A stretch of 64,000 bases of DNA from Alteromonadaceae bacterium 2753L.S.0a.02 (GTDB lineage: Bacteria; Pseudomonadota; Gammaproteobacteria; Pseudomonadales; Cellvibrionaceae). Positions 56,927-64,000 of the stretch are shown in pieces. Under the pieces are notes generated by a model that saw only the letters and a program-made list of their open reading frames with translations, was not told where the DNA came from and did no database searches. Numbering within the stretch: position 1 is the first letter of the stretch; each line of letters opens with the position of its first letter. The stretch lies in the NCBI GenBank assembly GCA_007827375.1, contig VISH01000002.1:2505001-2569000 (forward strand). Reading direction: 5' to 3'. A program made the position numbers and the translations under genes.

Positions 56927-57697
56927 ATGTCACTGACAAATATCTACCCAAGTCTCGAGGGCAAGGCTGTCTTGATAACGGGTGGTGCCTCGGGTATCGG
57001 CGCCAATTTGGTTGAAGCTTTTTGTCGTCAAGGTGCGCTGGTTGCTTTTATTGATATTCAAGACGACTGCGCACAGAGACTAAGTGACTTTCTTGAAAAG
57101 CAGGCGGTCGCTAGCCTCCCCAATTACTACCATTGTGATCTGCGTGATATACCCACCTTGCAACGCACAATCGACCTTATTAAGGACGAACTAGGCCCAA
57201 TTAACGTACTGATTAATAATGCGGCCAACGATGAGCGTCACGATTTTCGTAAAGTGTCACCGGAGTACTGGGACGAGAGCATAGCGGTCAATTTGCGCCA
57301 CCACTTCTTCGCCGCTCAAGCGGTATATTCCCATATGGTGGAGCTCGGAGGCGGTTCTATTATCAACCTTGGCTCTATGAGTTGGTACGCCACACAGGGT
57401 GGTATGCCCGGCTACACCAGTTCTAAGGCAGCGATTGAAGGTTTAACCCGAGGTCTGGCTCGTGATATGGGGCCAGATAGAATTCGCGTAAATACCCTGG
57501 TGCCAGGGTGGGTTATGACTAAGCGTCAATTAAGTACATGCGTGGACATTAAAGCACGCCAAATCATCCACGAAGCCCAGTGCCTCAAGCAAACCATCAA
57601 GCCCGAGGATATTGCCGCCATGGCATTATTCTTAGCTTCTGACGACAGCCGAATGTGTACCTCACAGCACTTTATTGTCGATGGTGGCTGGGTTTAA
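56927..57697 (+). CDS. Short-chain dehydrogenase/reductase, possibly sugar-related
   Basis: 256 residues from ATG 56927; a GTG at 56837 would add 30 polar residues and is less typical. The SDR fold is clear: AVLITGGASGIGANLVEAF (NAD(P) loop), NVLINNAANDERHDF, SIINLGSMSW and the catalytic YTSSK, with RVNTLVPGWVMT and a final VDGGWV. NNAANDxRH is a feature I associate with a group of sugar dehydrogenases. It lies upstream of the arabinose operon, reading in the same direction, so oxidation of a pentose or related sugar is plausible. The substrate is not proven. Confidence 0.85.
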   Translation: MSLTNIYPSLEGKAVLITGGASGIGANLVEAFCRQGALVAFIDIQDDCAQRLSDFLEKQAVASLPNYYHCDLRDIPTLQRTIDLIKDELGPINVLINNAANDERHDFRKVSPEYWDESIAVNLRHHFFAAQAVYSHMVELGGGSIINLGSMSWYATQGGMPGYTSSKAAIEGLTRGLARDMGPDRIRVNTLVPGWVMTKRQLSTCVDIKARQIIHEAQCLKQTIKPEDIAAMALFLASDDSRMCTSQHFIVDGGWV

Positions 57698-57891
57698 ATG
57701 CAAATTTCTACAGCACTCAGAAATATATTTCCTCACCTAAATCAGTAAGTTAGCGAATCTAGCAAAACTATTTTAATAGCCGCAGTCGGGCAGATTTTTT
57801 GTCGCCCTCAAGAACCATTTCTGGTTTCAAAAACTCACCACTTACCCTCTCTGAAACACCTGAAAAGGTGCTTTGTTATTTGTTAAAAATC

Positions 57892-57922
57892 TTTACAAAA
57901 CTCATATGATCCTATTATCATA
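57892..57922 (+). promoter_or_regulatory. Arabinose operon promoter with overlapping inverted repeat
   Basis: TTTACA (57892-57897) and TATCAT (57916-57921) are 18 bases apart and can serve as -35 and -10. The repeat TATGAT-6 bases-ATCATA (57905-57922) covers the spacer and -10, where a repressor would block transcription. No arabinose regulator gene is present in the window. Confidence 0.5.
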
Positions 57923-57955
57923 CAATTAAACCATTCATAATAAATAGAGGTTCCT

Positions 57956-59626
57956 ATGGATCAATATACCCTGGGTTTGGACTTTGGTTCCGACTCCGTG
58001 AGGGCACTATTGGTTGACGTCACTACCGGAGCTGAGGTGGGCAGTTACGCTTATAACTACCCGCGTTGGAGCGAATCGTTGTACTGCGATGCCAGTCAAA
58101 GCCAGTACCGACAGCATCCTCAGGATTATATCGATAGTCTTATTGCCGTTGTTCAGGGCTTATGGCAAACCGTTCCCAAAGGCTGTTCCGATAAGGTGAT
58201 TGGGCTGAGTTTTGATACCACGGGATCAACCCCAGTGGCTGTCGATCGCAAGGGTACACCCTTGGCGTTAACAGAAAGCTTTAGAGAAAATCCAAACGCC
58301 ATGTTCGTGCTCTGGAAAGATCACACCGCAATTCAGGAAGCTGCAGAAATCACTGCTGCCGCGCAAGCCGGCGCTACTAATTACCTGGCCTATATGGGGG
58401 GAATCTATTCCTCCGAATGGTATTGGGCGAAGGCTTTACACGTACTGCGAGCAGACGAAGCCGTCCGCAATGCCGCTTATGCCTGGGTCGAACACTGCGA
58501 TTGGATGACCGCCTTAATGTGTGGCACCACCCATCCAGAAAGTTTGGTATTCGGGCGCTGCGCTGCAGGCCACAAGTTAATGTGGCACGAGAGCTGGGGT
58601 GGGTTTCCCCCTAATGAATTTTTTGCCGGAATCGATCCACTGCTGGATGGTCTGGTAACACGTATAAACCCAGTTACGCAAAGCAGTGATGCTTGCGCCG
58701 GAAAATTGGTTCAAGAGTGGGCAGCCAAATTAGGCTTGCCTGTTGGAATCTCCGTCGGTTTTGGTGCTTTCGATTGTCACATGGGCGCTGTGGCCGCCAA
58801 CGTAGGTCCCGGTGTGTTAACCAAAGTTATGGGTACCTCTACTTGCGATATCACCGTCGCCAGCAAAACCATCCTGGGCGATAACTGCGTGCCGGGAATC
58901 TGTGGTCAAGTAGATGGTTCTGTCATTCCTGGTTTAATTGGCTTGGAAGCTGGCCAATCTGCGTTTGGCGATTTATATGCCTGGTTTAAAAATTTGCTGT
59001 TATGGCCTGCTAATTATTTTTTATCCGGGCAGCAAGGCGACTCGGCCGCATTACTTGCAGAAATGGAAAGCTCCGTGCTGATCTGGTTATCGCAGGCGGC
59101 CAATGAATTGCCACTATCAGAACAAGATATTATCGCGCTCGACTGGGTGAATGGGCGTCGAACACCAGACGCCGATCAATCTGTAAGTATGGCGTTGGCA
59201 GGTATCAAAATGGGCGCTGATGCACCGCGCATTTTTAAAGCGCTGGTTGAAGCAACCGCTTTCGGCGCACGCGCTATTACCGAGCGTTTTCGGGAACAGG
59301 GCGTACCCATCGACTCGATTGTCACTATCGGCGGCATATCAAAAAAATCCGATTATGTTATGCAGGTTTGTGCAGATGTATGGAATTGCCAAATTGATGT
59401 GCTCGACAGCGATCAGGCCTGTGCATTAGGTGCAGCGATTATGGCGGCCGTGGCTGCAGGCAAATATTCCGATGCGCAACACGCACAGCAAGTTATGGCT
59501 TCTCCGGTTTGCAAAACCTATCAACCCAACCCGAAAAGAGCGCCAATTTATAATCGTCTGTATAAACGTTATCAAGGCTTAGGAAAATTTGTAAACCTGG
59601 GTGGTACTTTGGGAGAGCAGGTATGA
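57956..59626 (+). CDS. araB: L-ribulokinase
   Basis: 556 residues. FGGY-type kinase that phosphorylates L-ribulose to L-ribulose 5-phosphate. The N-terminal LGLDFGSDSVRALLVD and SFDTTGSTPVAV bind ATP and substrate. GAFDCHMGAVAANVGPGVLTKVMGTST (about residues 270-295, given here as its core) and VTIGGISKKSDYVMQVCADV match AraB. AGAGG lies six bases before the ATG. First gene of araB-araD-araA; its stop overlaps the araD start. Confidence 0.95.
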   Translation: MDQYTLGLDFGSDSVRALLVDVTTGAEVGSYAYNYPRWSESLYCDASQSQYRQHPQDYIDSLIAVVQGLWQTVPKGCSDKVIGLSFDTTGSTPVAVDRKGTPLALTESFRENPNAMFVLWKDHTAIQEAAEITAAAQAGATNYLAYMGGIYSSEWYWAKALHVLRADEAVRNAAYAWVEHCDWMTALMCGTTHPESLVFGRCAAGHKLMWHESWGGFPPNEFFAGIDPLLDGLVTRINPVTQSSDACAGKLVQEWAAKLGLPVGISVGFGAFDCHMGAVAANVGPGVLTKVMGTSTCDITVASKTILGDNCVPGICGQVDGSVIPGLIGLEAGQSAFGDLYAWFKNLLLWPANYFLSGQQGDSAALLAEMESSVLIWLSQAANELPLSEQDIIALDWVNGRRTPDADQSVSMALAGIKMGADAPRIFKALVEATAFGARAITERFREQGVPIDSIVTIGGISKKSDYVMQVCADVWNCQIDVLDSDQACALGAAIMAAVAAGKYSDAQHAQQVMASPVCKTYQPNPKRAPIYNRLYKRYQGLGKFVNLGGTLGEQV

Positions 59627-60321
59627 GCTACAAAGAATTAAGGCGCGAAGTTTACGAAGCGAATTTGGAATTGGAGCGCCGTAATTTGGTAATTTATACC
59701 TTTGGTAATGTCTCTCAAGTTGATCGTCAGGCAGGTGTTATTGCGATTAAGCCCAGCGGGGTTTCCTACGACCAAATGACACCCGACGATATTGTTGTCG
59801 TCGATTTGGAAAATAATATTGTCGATGGCAAATTAAGACCCTCATCAGATACCAAAACTCATACACATTTATATCGCCACTTTAATGATATTGGCGGTGT
59901 TACCCATACCCATTCAACTTACGCCACAGCTTGGGCACAGGTTCGACAGGATATTCCCTGTTACGGAACAACCCACGCCGATTTTGTAGCCGGCGATATT
60001 CCTTGTACGCCTGAATTGACGGATGACCAGATACATCGCGATTACGAAGAAGAAACCGGTGTGCAAATTAGCGAAACCTTTCGATTGCGTGACCTCAATC
60101 CCGTTGCATCACCTATGGTGATTGTTGCGGGACATGCGCCATTTACCTGGGGTGAAGACGCCGCCAAATCCGTGTATCACGCGGTGATTCTTGAAGAAAT
60201 CGCACGCATGGCGTATCTCACCAAAACCATTAATTCAGAATCACTGCGTCTCAAACAGGCAGTGCTCAACAAACACTATCAACGCAAACACGGCAAAAAC
60301 GCCTATTACGGACAAAACTAA
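59623..60321 (+). CDS. araD: L-ribulose-5-phosphate 4-epimerase
   Basis: 232 residues. Class II aldolase-fold enzyme that converts L-ribulose 5-phosphate to D-xylulose 5-phosphate for the pentose phosphate pathway. TFGNVSQVDR, IKPSGVSYDQM and the metal-binding THTHSTYATAWA (the two His pairs) are the family motifs; AGHAPFTWG near residue 170 supplies the third His. Start overlaps araB by four bases (ATGA). Confidence 0.95.
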   Translation: MSYKELRREVYEANLELERRNLVIYTFGNVSQVDRQAGVIAIKPSGVSYDQMTPDDIVVVDLENNIVDGKLRPSSDTKTHTHLYRHFNDIGGVTHTHSTYATAWAQVRQDIPCYGTTHADFVAGDIPCTPELTDDQIHRDYEEETGVQISETFRLRDLNPVASPMVIVAGHAPFTWGEDAAKSVYHAVILEEIARMAYLTKTINSESLRLKQAVLNKHYQRKHGKNAYYGQN

Positions 60322-60349
60322 CGGGTTTGCGACTCTGGAGAATACAACA

Positions 60350-61843
60350 ATGAGCCCCAAAGAAATTTGGTTTGTTACCGGTTCACAACATTTATACGGC
60401 CCCAAAGTACTAGCGGAAGTTGGTGAAAACAGCCAAACCATAGTGAGCGGGTTGAATGTAACCAAGCGCCTGCCAGTTAAATTAGTATGCAAACCCACCG
60501 TAAAATCTTCGGAAGAAATTTATGCAGTTTGCCAACAGGCGAACAGCGATCCAAATTGTGTTGGCTTGGTTTTATGGATGCACACCTTTTCGCCCGCGAA
60601 AATGTGGATAGCTGGGTTAAGCCAATTATGCAAGCCGTGGCTGCATTTACACACCCAGTTCAAATCTGCGCTACCCTGGGCAGATATCAATATGAATTAC
60701 ATGAACACACATCAGAGTGCTCACGGAGACCGCGAATTTGGATTTATCGGTACCCGCATGCGGCTGGATCGTAAAGTTGTTGTAGGACACTGGCAAAATC
60801 CATCTGTTGTCGACCAAATTGATGCCTGGAGTCGTGCTGCACTGGGCTGGGCGGAATGTCGGACGCTTAAAGTTGCCCGTTTTGGTGACAATATGCGTAA
60901 TGTTGCAGTAACCGAAGGCGATAAAGTTGCTGCGCAAATCACTTTTGGATACGAAGTTCATGCCTTCGGTCTGGCCGACCTCGTCGACGTTGTAAACAAT
61001 ATTAGCGAAGCTGAAGTGCATGCTCAATTGGATGTCTATCAGCAAGACTACATTATCGACAAACACACCCTTACCGATGAACACGATCGAGGCATGTTGT
61101 TAAACGAAGCCCGTTTAGAGCTGGGCATGCAAAAGTTTTTAGATGATGGTGGATTTAAAGCTTTTACAAATTGCTTCGAAAATCTCGCCGGGCTAACGGG
61201 TTTACCAGGTCTCGCGACACAACGTCTGATGTCTAAAGGTTACGGTTACGGCGCTGAAGGAGATTGGAAAACGTCGGCTATGGTGCGTGTAATGAAAGTT
61301 ATGGGCGAGGGTAGGGCTGGCGGTTGTTCGTTCATGGAAGACTACACATACAATTTCGGCGCAGTGGACCAAGTTCTTGGTGCTCACATGTTAGAGGTTT
61401 GCCCTTCTATCGCAAAGGAAAAACCCAAAATCGAAGTACACCGCCATACCATCGGCGTTAAATGCGATGTTGCACGCTTGTTGTTTGCCGCAATGACTGG
61501 TCCCGCTATTAATGTATCGCCCATCGATATGGGCAACAGATTCCGCATTTTAATAAACGAAGTCGATGCGGTGGATGCGCCTCTTGGTACGCCGAATTTA
61601 CCCGTTGCCTCCGCGTTGTGGCAGCCAAAGCCGAATTTGAGCGTTGCCGCGGCTGCCTGGATTCTGGCCGGTGGCGCGCACCATACGGTATTCAGTCAGT
61701 CGGTCACTACCCAAATGGTGGAGGATTTCGCAGAAATGGCTGGTGTGGAGACTGTGGTTATCGACGAAGCAACATCGATTCGAACCCTTAAAAATGATTT
61801 GCGTTACAACGCCGCTTACTTTGGTTTAAAGCAGGGAATCTAA
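60350..61843 (+). CDS. araA: L-arabinose isomerase
   Basis: 497 residues. Interconverts L-arabinose and L-ribulose. Starts MSPKEIWFVTGSQHLYGP, the classical AraA N-terminus, with GGAG nine bases upstream. GEGRAGGCSFMEDYTYNF, EVHRHTIGVKCD and AGGAHHTVFS contain the acidic and histidine residues of the Mn site. It lies 28 bases after araD. The order araB-araD-araA differs from the E. coli BAD order. Cytoplasmic, with no signal. Confidence 0.96.
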   Translation: MSPKEIWFVTGSQHLYGPKVLAEVGENSQTIVSGLNVTKRLPVKLVCKPTVKSSEEIYAVCQQANSDPNCVGLVLWMHTFSPAKMWIAGLSQLCKPWLHLHTQFKSALPWADINMNYMNTHQSAHGDREFGFIGTRMRLDRKVVVGHWQNPSVVDQIDAWSRAALGWAECRTLKVARFGDNMRNVAVTEGDKVAAQITFGYEVHAFGLADLVDVVNNISEAEVHAQLDVYQQDYIIDKHTLTDEHDRGMLLNEARLELGMQKFLDDGGFKAFTNCFENLAGLTGLPGLATQRLMSKGYGYGAEGDWKTSAMVRVMKVMGEGRAGGCSFMEDYTYNFGAVDQVLGAHMLEVCPSIAKEKPKIEVHRHTIGVKCDVARLLFAAMTGPAINVSPIDMGNRFRILINEVDAVDAPLGTPNLPVASALWQPKPNLSVAAAAWILAGGAHHTVFSQSVTTQMVEDFAEMAGVETVVIDEATSIRTLKNDLRYNAAYFGLKQGI

Positions 61844-61898
61844 AGCGTAAGAACTCGTTTAAATCCGCCCTTTAAAATAAATAATAAAAGCGAAAAAA

Positions 61899-63077
61899 AT
61901 GAACTCAAATAAATTGTTTTTAAAAAATACGTTTGTACTCACCCTAGCCCTGATTGTATTTTCGGGGTTTTGTTCTTCAAGCGCTTTTTCAGGCACCAAA
62001 GGTTCTCACATGCAGACAAAACCTTCTGCTTCTCTTAGCCACTACGGTACGCTGGAAGACCGTACTCCTGTGAACATTGCAACATTAAAAAATAGTCACG
62101 GTATTGAAATGGATGTGATTAGCTACGGTGGCATTATTACGCGGCTAATAACACCCGATGCGAAGGGTAAATTTGGCAATATTGTTTTGGGGCAAGACAG
62201 TTTGGAGAACTATGTTGCGAAAAATCCGTATTTCGGCGCAATTATAGGCCGGTATGGTAATCGCATCGCAGATGGAAAGTTTGAGATTCAAGGCGTTGCC
62301 TACCAACTCGCCCGAAATGACGGCGATAACCATCTCCACGGTGGTCTTCAGGGATTCGATAAAAAAGTGTGGCAAATGGCTACGTTTGTTACCGAAAACA
62401 GTGCCGGTGTTGAATTAAATTTGGTGAGTCCAGATGGAGACCAGGGTTACCCGGGTACATTAGCTACCAAAGTGGTGTATGAACTCACTAATAGCAACAC
62501 CTTGGACATGCGCTTTTCGGCAACAAGCGATAAGCCCACAATCGTAAATATGACGCAGCACTCCTACTTTAACCTCGCGGGAGAGGGCAGCATACTAAAT
62601 CATACCTTACAAGTTAATGCTGACAACTATACGCCAATTGACAACGCGCTTATCCCAACCGGAGAAATTTCACCAGTCCAGGGAACTCCGTTTGATTTTT
62701 TACAGCCCAAAGCCATTGGCGAGAATATTAGCGATAAGAATCAACAGTTGGAATTTGGTCTGGGTTACGATCACAATTTTATATTGAATGTAGAAACGCC
62801 GGGAGAACTCATTGAGGCCGCAAAAGTTATTGATCCAAAATCGGGTCGTAGCTTGCGGGTATTTACCGTTGAGCCAGCAATTCAATTTTATTCCGGTAAT
62901 TTTCTGGATGGCACTCTTAAACAACACGGCAGGGTCCATAAATATCGCACGGGTTTATGCCTGGAACCACAACATAGCCCGGATTCCCCAAATAAACCTC
63001 ATTTTCCAAGTACTTTATTAATGCCCGGCGAGCAGTACCACACCCGCATCGTTTACGCATTCGGCAATGAAAAATAA
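61899..63077 (+). CDS. Secreted aldose 1-epimerase (mutarotase)
   Basis: 392 residues. Interconverts alpha and beta anomers of sugars, here in the periplasm because the N-terminus is a signal peptide (hydrophobic about residues 9-27, then SSAFSG). Galactose mutarotase motifs are visible: IIGRYGNRIADGKF, NDGDNHLHGGLQGFDKKVW (His general acid), VNMTQHSYFNLAG (second His) and a late GLCLEPQHSPDSPN with the base Glu. It follows araA by 55 bases and probably helps uptake of the arabinose released outside. Confidence 0.93.
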   Translation: MNSNKLFLKNTFVLTLALIVFSGFCSSSAFSGTKGSHMQTKPSASLSHYGTLEDRTPVNIATLKNSHGIEMDVISYGGIITRLITPDAKGKFGNIVLGQDSLENYVAKNPYFGAIIGRYGNRIADGKFEIQGVAYQLARNDGDNHLHGGLQGFDKKVWQMATFVTENSAGVELNLVSPDGDQGYPGTLATKVVYELTNSNTLDMRFSATSDKPTIVNMTQHSYFNLAGEGSILNHTLQVNADNYTPIDNALIPTGEISPVQGTPFDFLQPKAIGENISDKNQQLEFGLGYDHNFILNVETPGELIEAAKVIDPKSGRSLRVFTVEPAIQFYSGNFLDGTLKQHGRVHKYRTGLCLEPQHSPDSPNKPHFPSTLLMPGEQYHTRIVYAFGNEK

Positions 63078-63164
63078 AACAACAAATATTACTGGGCGAT
63101 AACGCAAGTCAGCTTGGCTTTTGGTTAGAGTTTTAATGGCAGTATGTAGATGAGTAGAGAAATT

Positions 63165-64000
63165 ATGATAAAACTCTTAAAACCGTTTTTAATTGCCATT
63201 GCGGCGGGCCTAATCGCTGCATGCGGTTCTTTTCATCAGACTCTGGGCAAAGCATCAACGGCTTCTGTCATGCAAGACGAGGGTACCTTTACAAATCCGC
63301 TCTTTCCCAATGGTGCAGACCCCTGGCTTGAGTATTGGGATGGCAATTATTATTTGACCACTACAACCTGGACATCCGAGCTGGTTATGCGGAAGTCTCC
63401 CACTTTGGCTGGATTAGCGGATGCTAGGCCGGTAAATGTGTGGTCTTCTGCCGACCCAGATCGTTGTTGCAATTTTTGGGCCTTCGAATTTCATCGCCTC
63501 AAAGGCCCGCGGGGTTACCGTTGGTACATGATGTACACAGCAGGGCAAGATGGCACTCTGGACCATCAACATTTAAACGTATTGGAAAGTGCCGGTGATG
63601 ATCCCATGGGGCCCTATCAGTATAAAGGTGCTCCAATGCCGAATGTGTGGAATATCGACGGAAATTATCTGCAATACAAAGACCGACTCTTTTTAATTTA
63701 TTCTCAATGGCAGGGGGATGAGCAGCGCAATCTCATTGCCGAGCTGGAAAACCCCTGGACCTTAAAAGCCGACACACCCCATACAGTTATAACTCGTCCA
63801 GAATTGGTCTGGGAGATCAGCGGTAGGAAAGTTACCGAAGGCGCTGAAATTCTGCAACACAAAGGTCGCACATTTATGACTTATTCGGCGAGTTTCTGTA
63901 ACACGCCGGATTATAAATTGGGCTTATTGGAACTCGTCGGAGATGATCCACTCAATGCCACCCATTGGAAAAAATATAGCGATCCTGTTCTGGTTCGAAG
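63165..64000 (+). CDS. Lipoprotein GH43 glycosidase, N-terminal part (cut by window edge)
   Basis: At least 278 residues, with no stop before the window ends. MIKLLKPFLIAIAAGLIAACGS is a lipoprotein signal with lipobox LIAAC. The GH43 propeller begins with FTNPLFPNGADPWLEYWDG (base Asp in ADPW); VWNIDGNYLQYKD and KVTEGAEILQHKG hold the other Asp and the acid Glu. The subfamily resembles exported alpha-L-arabinofuranosidases, which suits its place behind the arabinose operon. An in-frame ATG at 63150 is an alternative start. The C-terminus is not visible. Confidence 0.85.
   Translation, partial: MIKLLKPFLIAIAAGLIAACGSFHQTLGKASTASVMQDEGTFTNPLFPNGADPWLEYWDGNYYLTTTTWTSELVMRKSPTLAGLADARPVNVWSSADPDRCCNFWAFEFHRLKGPRGYRWYMMYTAGQDGTLDHQHLNVLESAGDDPMGPYQYKGAPMPNVWNIDGNYLQYKDRLFLIYSQWQGDEQRNLIAELENPWTLKADTPHTVITRPELVWEISGRKVTEGAEILQHKGRTFMTYSASFCNTPDYKLGLLELVGDDPLNATHWKKYSDPVLVR

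Noticed and set aside
57857..57870. Hairpin CACCT-GAAA-AGGTG followed by a T-rich stretch
   Set aside because: The five-pair stem is too short for a confident terminator of the SDR gene.

Overview
The window looks like the chromosome of a marine, polysaccharide-degrading gammaproteobacterium of the Teredinibacter/Saccharophagus/Cellvibrio type. This is an inference from gene content: GH43 glycosidases, a full L-arabinose catabolic operon, giant multihaem cytochromes and a modular PKS/NRPS cluster at moderate GC. No rRNA, tRNA, insertion sequence or CRISPR array was recognised.

Left flank (1-14.9 kb). An arsenic operon on the minus strand (arsR-arsC-acr3, acr3 cut by the window edge) is followed by a periplasmic binding-type protein, a cytoplasmic GH43 beta-xylosidase and a 95-residue unknown. 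Then come a Sel1/ankyrin-repeat protein and a membrane-anchored 2[4Fe-4S] FAD oxidoreductase (minus strand). Divergent from these is an apparent electron-transfer operon: a histidine-rich membrane protein, a 21-haem and a 26-haem c-type cytochrome, and an outer-membrane beta-barrel. The 26-haem protein has twenty CxxCH motifs at an exact 23-residue period.

Boundary (14.9-16.7 kb). This stretch carries two decayed genes, the C-terminal end of an AraC-family regulator and a frameshifted short-chain dehydrogenase, followed by an AT-rich leader with an inverted repeat just before the biosynthetic cluster.

Biosynthetic cluster (16.7-49.8 kb, all plus strand). The assembly line reads PKS1 (KS, lost AT, eroded DH-like region, ACP) - NRPS (TubC-type docking, Cy, A for Cys, PCP) - PKS2 (KS-AT-DH-ER-KR-ACP) - PKS3 (same order) - PKS4 (KS, dead AT, KR, ACP, sulfotransferase, thioesterase). 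After it come a methyltransferase, an FAD monooxygenase, a type II thioesterase, a prolyl-carrier dehydrogenase, a prolyl-AMP ligase with a free carrier protein, a second O-methyltransferase and a protein of unknown function. Read together, the predicted product starts from pyrrole-2-carboxyl, builds a thiazoline from cysteine, adds a saturated chain and ends by sulfation, hydrolysis and decarboxylation in a terminal alkene, as in curacin A. One or two O-methylations and an oxidation probably follow. I do not recall a described compound with this combination, and I regard the cluster as the main find of the window.

Right flank (49.8-64 kb). A minus-strand TetR-controlled operon encodes a LolA-like protein, two FtsX/MacB-type permeases, an ABC ATPase and an outer-membrane beta-barrel, with a perfect 9+9 bp palindrome before the regulator. 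An AT-rich gap and an SDR gene precede the L-arabinose operon (araB-araD-araA), which continues into a secreted aldose 1-epimerase and a lipoprotein GH43 enzyme that runs off the end of the window.
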